Part shown: positions 1 through 8,910 of the stretch, one piece after another
Numbering within the stretch: position 1 is the stretch's first letter
Layout: each line of letters starts with the position of its first letter
Assembly (NCBI GenBank): GCA_001920395.1
Contig: MNJS01000042.1
Location: forward strand, 1-63,005
Reading direction: 5' to 3'
Length of the DNA: 63,005 nucleotides
Source: Thaumarchaeota archaeon 13_1_20CM_2_39_20
GTDB taxonomy: Archaea > Thermoproteota > Nitrososphaeria > Nitrososphaerales > Nitrosopumilaceae
The notes under the pieces: model-generated
Seen by the model: only the letters and a program-made list of their open reading frames with translations
What the model was told of the DNA's origin: nothing
Databases searched by the model: none
Translations under genes and position numbers: made by a program

Positions 1-1
1 A

Positions 2-571
2 GACGAAGAAACCAAGAAGTTTGTACCACTAACAAGATTCTGTGATATTCAAGGAATGTTAGAACTCTTTGAAGACAAGGCAGAGGAGATTCGCACTGGA
101 AAGAACAAGTACTTTACAATGCTTGAAGTAGTAAGAAAGCTTTCAAGCTTTGTAGATAAGAAGAAGCAACCAAAGGGTCTTGATTTGGCAAAGATGTTTG
201 GCAATATACTAATGAAGAGATCATTTGACGCTGTAGGTTCATGGCATGTCAAGGGGCTCTTCTTAGGTATGATGCACTTCCAAGACAAATACAACGAAGA
301 CTTGGAAAGACTGCAAAGATGTGATATTCACTACCTTACACCAGATTTGAGAATTGTTCCATTCTGTGCGTTTAACGTAATTCCAGAGTGGTATAGAGAT
401 CGAATCCAAAAGAAATATTCTATCAGTGTTGAAGAATGGGAACAAAGAGTAGGTGCAAAGCTAGAAGATGGACTCTATAGAGGTCTTATGAGAAGAGGTT
501 CAGGCGACGAGCTTGCTGCGGGCTGCGCAAAAAGCCAGATGTTCCACGAAGCGTCACAAGCTTTAATGTAA
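2..571 (+). CDS. Radical SAM protein, C-terminal part (tetraether lipid synthase-like)
   Basis: The 5' end lies outside the window, and the frame is open from base 2. About 190 residues are visible. The N-terminal radical SAM cysteine motif is not in view, so the call rests on the C-terminal segment, where a 'HYLTPDLRIVPFCAFNVIPEWYR' -like block begins at about base 331. Its core (HYLTPDLRIVPFCAFN) resembles the C-terminal substrate/cluster region of archaeal Tes (GDGT macrocyclic synthase)-type enzymes, which join archaeol tails into tetraether lipids. Such a function would suit this lineage, but it is inference from a partial protein. Another archaeal radical SAM family is possible. The gene ends 76 bp before a glycosyltransferase on the same strand. 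Confidence 0.55.
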   Translation, partial: DEETKKFVPLTRFCDIQGMLELFEDKAEEIRTGKNKYFTMLEVVRKLSSFVDKKKQPKGLDLAKMFGNILMKRSFDAVGSWHVKGLFLGMMHFQDKYNEDLERLQRCDIHYLTPDLRIVPFCAFNVIPEWYRDRIQKKYSISVEEWEQRVGAKLEDGLYRGLMRRGSGDELAAGCAKSQMFHEASQALM

Positions 572-647
572 GATTCCCAAAAACATCCTTTACTCTTGAA
601 TCTTTTAATCTAATACCTTATTAGAGAATCAACTTGATTCCACAATA

Positions 648-1667
648 ATGCAAGTGCTAATAATTTCACCAACTCAAGGTGGCATAGGTGGAATAGCACA
701 ACATGTTCAGGGGTTATCTGAGTTTCTTAAGAAAAACGGTCATAAGGTAGATATCCTGTCTTCGGAAAACACATTTACCATACCCCTAAAGGGCCTAAAA
801 AATCCAAGCTTCATGCTTTCTGCTCTTCTTAAGACAAAATTCAAAAAGGGAAATGATATTGTTCATGCTCACAATCTACCATCGGCATTGCCAATGAAGA
901 ACGCCTCCGGCAAAAAAATTCTCACCCTGCATGGAATCTATTCTGAGCAAATTGATGCGCTGCATGGAAAGGCGACAGGAAAGCTGTCAAGTTCATATGA
1001 AAAAGACGCATTGACGTGGGCCGATGTAATAACGGTGATATCAAAAGAAGCACATGATTATTACACAAAATTAGGATTCAAAGTCTCACTTGTGCCAAAC
1101 GCAATAGACCTGTCGTCTCTTCCAAAACAAAAAGAAAAATTGTATGAGAAACAGGTGATCTACGTAGGAAGGCTTTCAAAAGAAAAAGGGATTTTAGATC
1201 TGTTGGAGATGTCTAAGAAACTACCAGATGACACACATCTTTTAATTCTGGGTTCTGGACCTGAGGAAGAAAAGGTAAAAGAAGTAGCCAAATCGCATCC
1301 AAATATACATTTCATGGGGTACCAGCCCAGAGAAAGGACAATCTCTTTAATCAGAGGCTCGGATCTTTTGATTCAGCCATCAATTGTAGAGGGAATCAGT
1401 TCTACACTTCTTGAAGCTATGGCATGCAAAATACCAATTATTGCTACAAATGTTGGTGGTAATAAGGAAATACTTGAACATGGGAAAACGGGAATTCTAG
1501 TTGAGTTGTATTCGCCTACAAGAATTCTGGAAGAGACTCTTGATCTTTTATCTAACAGAGAAAAATCAACCAGTTTAATCCAGGAGGCATTTAACCAAGT
1601 GCAAAAATATGACTGGTCTCACGTTGGAAATCTTTACTTGAATATCTATGAATATCTCCTGAAATAG
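648..1667 (+). CDS. GT4-family glycosyltransferase
   Basis: This 339-residue protein has a GT-B glycosyltransferase architecture. The N-terminal acceptor domain opens with a GGIGGIAQHV glycine-rich loop after a short strand. The C-terminal donor domain contains VGRLSKEKG, a QPSIVEGISSTLLEAMA stretch around residues 240-258 that carries the E-x7-E signature, and GGNKEILEHG. Family members transfer sugars from nucleotide-sugar donors to surface glycans or lipids at the cytoplasmic face of the membrane. It is the first complete gene of the surface-glycan island. The specific donor and acceptor cannot be read from sequence. The ATG start follows a weak TATA-like ccttatta about 30 nt upstream. Confidence 0.85.
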   Translation: MQVLIISPTQGGIGGIAQHVQGLSEFLKKNGHKVDILSSENTFTIPLKGLKNPSFMLSALLKTKFKKGNDIVHAHNLPSALPMKNASGKKILTLHGIYSEQIDALHGKATGKLSSSYEKDALTWADVITVISKEAHDYYTKLGFKVSLVPNAIDLSSLPKQKEKLYEKQVIYVGRLSKEKGILDLLEMSKKLPDDTHLLILGSGPEEEKVKEVAKSHPNIHFMGYQPRERTISLIRGSDLLIQPSIVEGISSTLLEAMACKIPIIATNVGGNKEILEHGKTGILVELYSPTRILEETLDLLSNREKSTSLIQEAFNQVQKYDWSHVGNLYLNIYEYLLK

Positions 1668-1704
1668 TCAAAAGGTCATCAAATAACTTCCAAGTGATTA
1701 TTGC

Positions 1705-1940
1705 ATGAAAGCAGCCATAATATAATGGGAACAAAGCCAGAAATCATCAAACTCTCTCCTATCATACATCAACTTGACAAAAAGAATTCCTTTGTGATCT
1801 TCACTGGGCAGCATTATGATTATAATCTGAGTTTACAATTCATCGAAGAATTAGATATTCGTAAGCCAGATTACTGGATGGAGCTTACTAAATCAAACCC
1901 GTCCTTGCAAATTGGCGAGATAATTACGAAGAACTTTTAG
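1705..1940 (+). pseudogene. Truncated, frameshifted WecB-type UDP-GlcNAc 2-epimerase remnant
   Basis: An ATG at 1705 reads MKAAII and then hits a stop. Two bases later the next frame continues with MGTKPEIIKLSPII and FTGQHYDYNLS, the hallmark N-terminus of non-hydrolysing UDP-N-acetylglucosamine 2-epimerases. Removing a 2-nt TA from the ATAATATAATG stretch at about 1716-1726 restores the uninterrupted reading MKAAIIMGTKPEIIK. The fragment stops after about 78 residues, whereas intact WecB is near 350-380, and its tail overlaps the end of the converging glycosyltransferase gene. I read it as a dead remnant left by rearrangement. It differs from the intact hydrolysing epimerase at 21591, which has TGTRAEYG instead. 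Confidence 0.75.
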
Positions 1941-3078
1941 CTTTATCGTACTTTTCAAGGATTGGGACAAGAAGATTTCCCCATGAAAACTTTTGCACCA
2001 TGTTTCTTGACATAGTACCCATTTTCTCCACAAGAGATGGGTTTTGTAAAAGATTGATTACCTTTTCGGCAAGTTGGCCCGCATCTTCAACGAAATATCC
2101 ATTTTCTCCGTCTCTTAGGACATCGTCTGATAGACTTCCCTTTTTTGCAACAATCGGTAATGATGACGCCATATACTCCAAAACCTTAACTGGTATTGAT
2201 TTAGCAGTCAGAGGAGTAAGTTGTAAAGGACCAATTCCTATGGATGCGTTTAACAGGTGAGTAGGAACTTCTGTTCTTTCTACCCAACCTTTAAACTCGA
2301 CATTTACCATCAATTTCTTTTCCGAAACTATGTCTTGTAATCGTTGTAATTCAGGTCCTTCTCCCAACAGAACTACTTTGACATCTGCCAATTCCTTGAT
2401 GATCTCTGTTGTAGCTTTAAGTAGTATATCTAGACCTCTGTGATAGTACATTACACCTGAAAATATTATCTTACGTTCTCTTTTAGCTGACTTTACATCA
2501 AACAAAGAAAGGTCAATACCATTTGGCATAACAGAGATTTTCTCTGGAGGAACCCTGTAATTATCACTTACAATTGTTTTTATCTGCTCATTTAAGACAA
2601 ATATCTCGGATGCTCCTTGGAGCGATTTTGTACTAAACCGTTTCTCGATTCTTCTTTGAATAGCTTTTAGGCCTGATGACTTTTCATATACGGCATCATC
2701 AACTTTTATGACAACGGGAATATCGACCTTCTTTGCACATGAAACTGCAGCATTTGGAACCAAATGAAATGGATGAAATATTGTGAATATCATATCAAAC
2801 CGACTTTCACTGCAAAGTTTTTCTGCTGTTTTTCTAAGGTTACCTGCACATCGTCTTGCTGCAACTTTCAAATTAGTTTTTGAGGGAGTATTGACTCTGA
2901 TTACGCTAAGATTCTTATGCATATGTGGCTCGTATTTTCTACCATTCCAATCTACATCAGGTACTAATACCGTAACCTGATGACCAAGGGCTGCAATTGT
3001 ATTTGCTATATCACAAGACACAACCGGACCTCCACCACTCATGGGAGGGAAGTGGAAAAATAAGGCGAGAATTCGCAT
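1924..3078 (-). CDS. GT4-family glycosyltransferase
   Basis: This 384-residue GT-B glycosyltransferase opens with MRILALFFHFPPMSGGGPVV, the usual first strand and glycine-rich loop. The donor domain contains SGVMYYHRGLDILLKA, VVLLGEGPELQRL and a KVLEYMASSLPIVAKKG segment near residues 300-320, where KVLEYMA occupies the place of the E-x7-E donor-binding region. It probably adds a hexose or amino-hexose to a surface glycan. Its 3' end overlaps the dead WecB fragment on the opposite strand by 17 nt. It is divergent from the toroid-protein gene at 3119, with only 40 bp between the two starts, so the promoters must be back to back. Confidence 0.85.
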   Translation of the reverse strand: MRILALFFHFPPMSGGGPVVSCDIANTIAALGHQVTVLVPDVDWNGRKYEPHMHKNLSVIRVNTPSKTNLKVAARRCAGNLRKTAEKLCSESRFDMIFTIFHPFHLVPNAAVSCAKKVDIPVVIKVDDAVYEKSSGLKAIQRRIEKRFSTKSLQGASEIFVLNEQIKTIVSDNYRVPPEKISVMPNGIDLSLFDVKSAKRERKIIFSGVMYYHRGLDILLKATTEIIKELADVKVVLLGEGPELQRLQDIVSEKKLMVNVEFKGWVERTEVPTHLLNASIGIGPLQLTPLTAKSIPVKVLEYMASSLPIVAKKGSLSDDVLRDGENGYFVEDAGQLAEKVINLLQNPSLVEKMGTMSRNMVQKFSWGNLLVPILEKYDKAKSSS

Positions 3079-3118
3079 GAGTATAGACTTTTAACGGAGG
3101 ATAAAAGTTTATGATAAA

Positions 3119-4240
3119 ATGGGGCAATACCAGAAAGTAAAAAATTGGCTTGTTTCATCAGGTCTTTGTATTTTAGATAAGGAAGATCAAAACGCTGGCG
3201 CAGTGCATTCCTATTATGACACAAAAGACAACAAGTACAGTTTTCTTTATCCAGAAATAACAGGATATTACCTTAGCACACTAAAGTTTCTTTATTCCAA
3301 AGAAAAGTCTGAAAAATACATTGAGATGGCAAAACTCTGCGGCTCATGGTTGATGAATGTTCATGAAAAATATGGTGGAATTGTTATGGGTGTTGGTCCT
3401 GAATCACGAATGACTGAACAAATATTCTCATTTGATACTAGTATTTGTGCCAAGGGCTTTCTTGATCTCTATGAAATCGCAGGCGATAGCAAGTACAAAG
3501 AATTTGCAAAGAAGTTAATTGACTGGCTTGTAACAAAATGTATCGAAGAGGACGGTACTGTAAAACCAGTCATGGACAGAAAATCTGGAAAGTTTATTGA
3601 AACCTCAACGTGGTATGCACAAAAGGGTTGTTTTGGCATAAAACTGGCAATGCCGCTTTTACAACTTGGTGATCCAAAACTCAGGGAAATTGCTATAAAA
3701 ATAGCAAATACCTACAACAAGTTTCAAAATTCTGACGGTAGTTTTGCGTTACATCTTGGAAGCAAATCAGTCAACTTGCATTCTCATTGCTATGCTCTAG
3801 AAGGACTGATCTATGCATATGCTATGCTAAAAGAATCAGCATATCTTGATAGTTGTAGGAAGGGATTGGACTGGGTGCTAAGTCAGATGAATGAGGATGG
3901 AAGTGTATATCTTTGGACTAACTATAATTACAAATCAAAAGCTGCATATCCAATTGCACAACTAATTCGTTTAATGGTATTAGTAGACAGTGTAGCTAGC
4001 ACCTCAAAATATCTTAAACCACCAAAACAATTGACAGATTTTCTTCTCACACTACAGGCAACAGAGGAAGATGCAAAAATGAATGGCGGATTCTACGAGG
4101 AATTTCACAAGTCAATTATGGGGTGGAAGAAACAGCACAGGATCAATTCCTGGACTTCAATGTTTGCACTTCAGGCATTGGATTGGATTGAAAATCACAA
4201 CAAGATCTCATTTGAAAGATCAATAGAGTATCTCTATTGA
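3119..4240 (+). CDS. Alpha/alpha-toroid (six-hairpin-like) protein of unknown function
   Basis: This 373-residue soluble protein is built of repeated helical hairpins, with recurring blocks such as YLSTLKFLYSKEKSEKYIE, CGSWLMNVHEKYGG, KLIDWLVTKCIEEDGTV and GLDWVLSQMNEDGSVY. This pattern is typical of alpha/alpha-toroid folds (six-hairpin glycosidases, prenyltransferase-like barrels, epimerases). No catalytic signature is clear. It sits between glycosyltransferase genes, so a role in glycan trimming, editing or modification is plausible but is inference. No signal peptide is seen, which argues for cytoplasmic action. Confidence 0.6.
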   Translation: MGQYQKVKNWLVSSGLCILDKEDQNAGAVHSYYDTKDNKYSFLYPEITGYYLSTLKFLYSKEKSEKYIEMAKLCGSWLMNVHEKYGGIVMGVGPESRMTEQIFSFDTSICAKGFLDLYEIAGDSKYKEFAKKLIDWLVTKCIEEDGTVKPVMDRKSGKFIETSTWYAQKGCFGIKLAMPLLQLGDPKLREIAIKIANTYNKFQNSDGSFALHLGSKSVNLHSHCYALEGLIYAYAMLKESAYLDSCRKGLDWVLSQMNEDGSVYLWTNYNYKSKAAYPIAQLIRLMVLVDSVASTSKYLKPPKQLTDFLLTLQATEEDAKMNGGFYEEFHKSIMGWKKQHRINSWTSMFALQALDWIENHNKISFERSIEYLY

Positions 4241-4261
4241 ATAAAATCCCGTAGGGTATAT

Positions 4262-5389
4262 TCATTTTGAAATTAGACTCTGGTAAAGTTCGTATTCTTT
4301 TTGTTCCATTATCTCTCCGCTTATCTTTTTTATAGTCTCAAGGGACTTCTTTTGTAACTCCTTCTTGTATTGCAGATTTGAAAGAATTTTTTTAAAGGCA
4401 TCTGCAAAACTCTTTCCGTCATTTTCAACAAATACAACTGCATCATCTATTATCTCAGAATAAATTGTATCATGTTTTGACATGACCACTGGCAAACCAG
4501 ATGCCATTGCTTCAAGTACTGGCATTGGTATGCCGTCAAGAAGCTTCATAGGCTGGGCATAAATGTCGCTTGCGGCATAATAGCCATTTAATTTTTCATG
4601 AGGGACTCTTTTGATTATCTTAACCCTGTCTGAAACATTTGTATGTTGTATCAATTGTACAAGTGATTCATAATTTGGTCCATCTCCTATGAGCAGCAAA
4701 TTAACATCAAGCTCTTTGATTGCTTCAATGAGATACTTGTGATCTTTTTGCTCAATCAATCTTCCAACCGACAATATTGTAGGTCTTGGAGAACTAAATT
4801 CTTTCTTACAATCGGGCGTAAATTCATTCAAATCTATTCTGTTGTATATTACCTGAACATTCTTTGCATCCATTTTTTTTGCATATGACACTATGAATTG
4901 ATACACACAAACAACAACGTCTGCATTTTGAAGTACAAACTTTTCAATTTTTTGTGAGGCATATGTCATTTTTAAAAATTGGAAATACTTGTGTTCCTTT
5001 TTTAGAAAATTCCTTTGTTGTTCATAGTTTGTATGTAGTGACACTACGAGAGGAATTCCTAATCTTTTTGAGGCTTTTGTTGCAAGCCATCCTTGAACCA
5101 GCGGATTATAAGATCTTATTACATCTGGTTTTATTTCCTCAATTATTTTTATGACTTTTTCTTCAAATGACCTGTAATTTGATAGATCTACTTTCTCAAG
5201 CTTGTGGATTTTTAGTTTACCGCTGCTGGCCATAGTCTGTACTTTCGACTCCTCTATCTCTTCATCAAATAAAGATAATACATGCACTTCGTCAAACATG
5301 TTTTTTGGATTGTAATAACCAGCCTTAATTTCGCCCTTGTTATAATATGACATCAAGGCATCATTTGGAAGAACACAGATCTTTGTCAT
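4262..5389 (-). CDS. GT4-family glycosyltransferase
   Basis: This 375-residue GT-B enzyme has an N-terminal half with LVVSLHTNYEQQR and VVVCVYQFIVSYAKKM, and a donor half with ILSVGRLIEQKDHKYLIEA, LLIGDGPNYESL and IPMPVLEAMASGLPVVMSKHD near residues 285-307. These are diagnostic of GT4 enzymes, which usually retain anomeric configuration. It converges on the toroid-protein gene (21-bp gap) and is divergent from the FemAB-like gene. It is one of three GT4 genes within 5 kb, consistent with stepwise assembly of an oligosaccharide repeat or glycan tree. Confidence 0.85.
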   Translation of the reverse strand: MTKICVLPNDALMSYYNKGEIKAGYYNPKNMFDEVHVLSLFDEEIEESKVQTMASSGKLKIHKLEKVDLSNYRSFEEKVIKIIEEIKPDVIRSYNPLVQGWLATKASKRLGIPLVVSLHTNYEQQRNFLKKEHKYFQFLKMTYASQKIEKFVLQNADVVVCVYQFIVSYAKKMDAKNVQVIYNRIDLNEFTPDCKKEFSSPRPTILSVGRLIEQKDHKYLIEAIKELDVNLLLIGDGPNYESLVQLIQHTNVSDRVKIIKRVPHEKLNGYYAASDIYAQPMKLLDGIPMPVLEAMASGLPVVMSKHDTIYSEIIDDAVVFVENDGKSFADAFKKILSNLQYKKELQKKSLETIKKISGEIMEQKEYELYQSLISK

Positions 5390-5492
5390 GGCTGTTATGT
5401 GATTCTAGATTGCTATAGTTAAAATGATTTTTATTTTTTATGAACAAGACATGGAAGGAATAAATACATAGTACTTAGGACGACAATTTCTA

Positions 5493-6575
5493 ATGACGCT
5501 TGAAGTTGACATTTCTGATACAGTAGATGAAAATTATTGGAACAAAAATTTACGGAAAAACACATGTTCAACCATATATCAGGTTCCAAACTACTCAATT
5601 GTCTATAAACAAGTATTTGATTCTAAACCAATTTTCATAACAGTGAAAAAAAATAGTGAATTAGCAGGACAGCTTGCCATACTTATTCATACCAAATATT
5701 ATTGGAAAGATGCTAATGTATTCTCAAAAACGCTAGGTTCTAAATTGAATCTTAATTCAATACTTCGTTGGGAATATGGACCAATAATTCATGATTCTTT
5801 TGATAAGGGAGAAATTCTAGAAGCATTACTCATGGCTGTGGAAAGAATCTCTGAAGAAAATAACGTGAACATGGTTCGAGGAACCACATACCCATTACCT
5901 ATCTTTGATTATAGTAAAATCTTTGCAAAACATGGATATAACTATACTAGTTGGGCTACATACATAACAGAACTTGAACAGGATCCTGAATCTTTATATG
6001 ATAAACTCAGCAAGGAGACTCGATATGATATAAGAAAATCTGAAAAACATGAATTGGAACTTGAAATTGTGGATAGTCTTTCCTCATTCAAAGAATATTC
6101 TGATCTGGCATTTTCTTCTAGGATACATGCAGGAGAAAAGCGTCGAAATAATCCTCTTTTCGTTGAAAAGTTTTGGGAAAACCTGTACAACAAAGGATAT
6201 CTGCAGGTATTTCTTGCTAGAAAAAATGGAGAATTGCTGGGTGCAATTGAAAACTTGGTCTTTAACAAAAACATTATCCAATATGGTGTGGTAAATTCTC
6301 CAAAAATACATTTGCTTGGTGGAACTTTTCTTACATGGAATGCAATAAAATGGTCCATAGAAAATCACTATTCTACATATGATATGGGTGGAATTAACCC
6401 CGCACCCAAAATTGAAAAGGAAAAATCAATAAATTTCTATAAATCAAAATGGGGAGGAAAACAACTTGATTATGGAAGATATATAAAAATTCGCAAACTA
6501 GGCAAAACACAATTCGCTGCTGCACTATCAGATCCAAAAAAAGTCTCTACTAAAATAAAGAAATTTTTTCAATGA
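5493..6575 (+). CDS. FemAB/FemX-like GNAT-fold aminoacyl or acyl transferase
   Basis: This 360-residue protein has a tandem GNAT (FemAB/BioF2-like) organisation. The pattern YDKLSKETRYDIRKSEKHE (about residues 168-186), followed by FLARKNGELLGAI and the terminal YDMGGINPAP...INFYKSKWGG, matches FemX/lipid II aminoacyltransferases and related 'peptidoglycan bridge' proteins. In bacteria these use aminoacyl-tRNA or acyl-CoA to modify cell-wall precursors. Archaea lack murein, so here it most likely attaches an amino acid or acyl group to an amino sugar of the surface glycan; that is inference. It converges on the flippase gene. Confidence 0.75.
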   Translation: MTLEVDISDTVDENYWNKNLRKNTCSTIYQVPNYSIVYKQVFDSKPIFITVKKNSELAGQLAILIHTKYYWKDANVFSKTLGSKLNLNSILRWEYGPIIHDSFDKGEILEALLMAVERISEENNVNMVRGTTYPLPIFDYSKIFAKHGYNYTSWATYITELEQDPESLYDKLSKETRYDIRKSEKHELELEIVDSLSSFKEYSDLAFSSRIHAGEKRRNNPLFVEKFWENLYNKGYLQVFLARKNGELLGAIENLVFNKNIIQYGVVNSPKIHLLGGTFLTWNAIKWSIENHYSTYDMGGINPAPKIEKEKSINFYKSKWGGKQLDYGRYIKIRKLGKTQFAAALSDPKKVSTKIKKFFQ

Positions 6576-6628
6576 ACAAATCTATGGGTTTTACCTCTTT
6601 TGATAGGTGTGATGGTTCTGCAAAATGA

Positions 6629-8125
6629 TTAGATCGAATTACCTCTTATTTCATTGATTATCGCATGGAATAATTTTCTTGTTCTAAGATCAACGGCATA
6701 AGTAATTCCAAGATAAATCCCTATACCAATAAAAACAAATAACATCAAATTTGGTATAAATTCAAAAATGCTTTTCTTGTAGCTCAATTCTTGCACCAAA
6801 AAATATGTTATACCGAAACTTACCACACTTGCGCTCAAATACTTAAACAGAATTAATGGACCGATTCTAGTAACAAAATATTTTCTAGTTGAATAATAAT
6901 AATAAACAGTAAACGGAACTTGTGTTGCAAGTGATATTATTGACCAGTAGATCACTAAATCTATGTCTGATTTACTAAAAGGTTTTAATAAATATAATCC
7001 AACAGCGATTGATATCGTATATACACTGTATTGGACTAGAATCATTGTGGGAACTGAAAATAATTTGCTCTTTACAAAATCCTTTATAGTAGAGTTTTCG
7101 TTTAAATCTACTTTTTCGATTCCTAACATAGCTTGATTATATGTTCCACCCAATACGTACAGAACAGCTCGTATCGTCATGAATACCACCACAGGTACAG
7201 CCGATTCATAAATCGGCTTAAGAGCATAAAGGGCTGGTTTTGCAAAGACTATGGCCAATGCAGCAAGGGGAAATGCAAAATAAAAAAATCGAATTAAATT
7301 CTCTTGAAGATGTTGTTTGTTTCCACCTTCCAATAATTTTGGATATAATGCCTGTGAAATTAGTGATGAATTGGCTACCAAATTTGACACGGTTTGTGCT
7401 GCAGCATAAAATGCAAGGCCTATTACCGAACCTGAAATCACAGAAAATACGATTACATCCAAGTGATAAATTACATTAGATATGCCTGGGTAAACTGAAA
7501 GCCATGAAAGTCTTACCCACTTTTTCAGTAATGATATCCTGAACTGTCCCTTTATCTTTTGTCTTGCAAAAATTCCTAAAATAACTATGCTTGCCGCATA
7601 AGCTATTACTGTAGATGAAATTGCGCCAAAAATTCCCATGTGTAAAAAATATACTAGTATTAACGCTGCAGGTATCTTTGCCGTTTCAAATGATAGCATG
7701 CCATAACTAGAGGACTGGGGATTCCAGCCCAAGTTGACTGCTGTAAGAGTTCTGTTTAGGAACATTACTGGAATAAGGATAGAAGAAAAATACAAAACAT
7801 TTTGATTTGCATGCACATGAGCTGCAAGAGAATATGCTATTACAATGTAAACTAATACTCCACCTATTGAAAATAAACCGCTTGACATAACTGCCGTCTT
7901 TGCAGATTCAACGCCTCTTGCCATTTCGCGAGTGGCCCAATAGGATACTATTGGTTCTACAATTATTACATATGTGATAAGGCCTCCAATGAGATTCCAA
8001 GTGCCAAATTCTTCTGCAGTAAGACTTCGAGTTACAATTAGTGTAAATATAATACCAGTTATTACACTGGTTAAACCAACAGCAAAAGAAATCAATCCTG
8101 AATAAGTAACTCTGATTCTAGACAA
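6629..8125 (-). CDS. Wzx-type polysaccharide/oligosaccharide flippase
   Basis: This 498-residue polytopic membrane protein has about 12-14 hydrophobic segments spread evenly along its length. It starts with the usual first helix after a short polar N-terminus (SFAVGLTSVITGIIFTLIV) followed by TRSLTAEEFGTWNLIGG, the typical TM1-TM2 loop of the MOP/Wzx superfamily. Such proteins flip lipid-linked oligosaccharides across the cytoplasmic membrane. Its place among glycosyltransferases suggests that it exports the glycan built by this island, for S-layer or archaellin glycosylation or for an exopolysaccharide. Confidence 0.85.
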   Translation of the reverse strand: MSRIRVTYSGLISFAVGLTSVITGIIFTLIVTRSLTAEEFGTWNLIGGLITYVIIVEPIVSYWATREMARGVESAKTAVMSSGLFSIGGVLVYIVIAYSLAAHVHANQNVLYFSSILIPVMFLNRTLTAVNLGWNPQSSSYGMLSFETAKIPAALILVYFLHMGIFGAISSTVIAYAASIVILGIFARQKIKGQFRISLLKKWVRLSWLSVYPGISNVIYHLDVIVFSVISGSVIGLAFYAAAQTVSNLVANSSLISQALYPKLLEGGNKQHLQENLIRFFYFAFPLAALAIVFAKPALYALKPIYESAVPVVVFMTIRAVLYVLGGTYNQAMLGIEKVDLNENSTIKDFVKSKLFSVPTMILVQYSVYTISIAVGLYLLKPFSKSDIDLVIYWSIISLATQVPFTVYYYYSTRKYFVTRIGPLILFKYLSASVVSFGITYFLVQELSYKKSIFEFIPNLMLFVFIGIGIYLGITYAVDLRTRKLFHAIINEIRGNSI

Positions 8126-8259
8126 TCTGATCAGTTTATTTAATACATGGTTATGTTTAATACTGTATTTTTTTGTTAACTAATGACATTACTGTTTAAA
8201 CGTACAAATGCAGTATACTCACGATTAGATGGTGACTTCTATAAATTATTTTTTATTAA

Positions 8260-8772
8260 CTATTTTCTAGGGGTTACAACTGCATATGCATAAACACTTG
8301 TCCAGTTGTAATAATTAGACCAAAACCACGCTATGATGTTCTTTTCAATTACTGATTTGAATTTATGCTCTTCTAGCTTCTGATTCAATCTGGTTGAACT
8401 GTATCTATTCTTAAAATCCGTATCTGGATGTAATGCTAAACCGCGTAGGTTCATAATTATGATCACAGCTATTCCTTTAGGTTTTAGTACTCGATGCATT
8501 TCCTGTAGAAGCTTATCTACATTTTTTACATACGGTATCACTGCATAAGATACTAACAAATCAAATATGTTATCCTGAAATGGAAGTTTACTGCCATCTG
8601 AAAAAATATCAGGTTTAAGACCTTCGTAGGAGCGAGTGGGAAGATCAAGACCTATGTATTTACATTGATAATCATCATTATATGGTCTCATGGCACATCC
8701 AACATCTAGTACTAAAGATCTATTCTTTGAATAATGCTGTAACAAGTAAGAATGAAACCAATGTTTAACCAT
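8260..8772 (-). CDS. Class I SAM-dependent methyltransferase
   Basis: This small methyltransferase of 170 residues has motif I as LVLDVGCAMRPY (about residues 20-31), an acidic strand-2 end in YIGLDLPTR, motif post-I region LPFQDNIFDLLVSYAVIPYV and LLQEMHRVLKPKGIAVIII. It belongs to the UbiE/Methyltransf_11 type. It probably methylates a sugar hydroxyl or a lipid-linked intermediate of the glycan; the substrate is not readable. It is divergent from the large GT-B gene at 8911, with a 138-bp intergenic region that contains AT-rich promoter-like sequence. Confidence 0.8.
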   Translation of the reverse strand: MVKHWFHSYLLQHYSKNRSLVLDVGCAMRPYNDDYQCKYIGLDLPTRSYEGLKPDIFSDGSKLPFQDNIFDLLVSYAVIPYVKNVDKLLQEMHRVLKPKGIAVIIIMNLRGLALHPDTDFKNRYSSTRLNQKLEEHKFKSVIEKNIIAWFWSNYYNWTSVYAYAVVTPRK

Positions 8773-8876
8773 TTTTCTATTTCCCTTTGGACCTCTATAT
8801 CTAATATATTATCTTAGTTTGGTTAACACACTATTTGGTATTATTCTTGCTAAATTATTAGATTTTGTTTCATATA

Positions 8877-8885
8877 CTTATAATA
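8877..8885 (+). promoter_or_regulatory. TATA-like box for the gene at 8911
   Basis: cttataata is centred about 30 nt before the TTG start at 8911, the expected position for a leaderless archaeal transcript. No ribosome-binding site precedes the start. Confidence 0.5.
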
Positions 8886-8910
8886 TCACACAAATTAGAA
8901 ATAATTAGAT

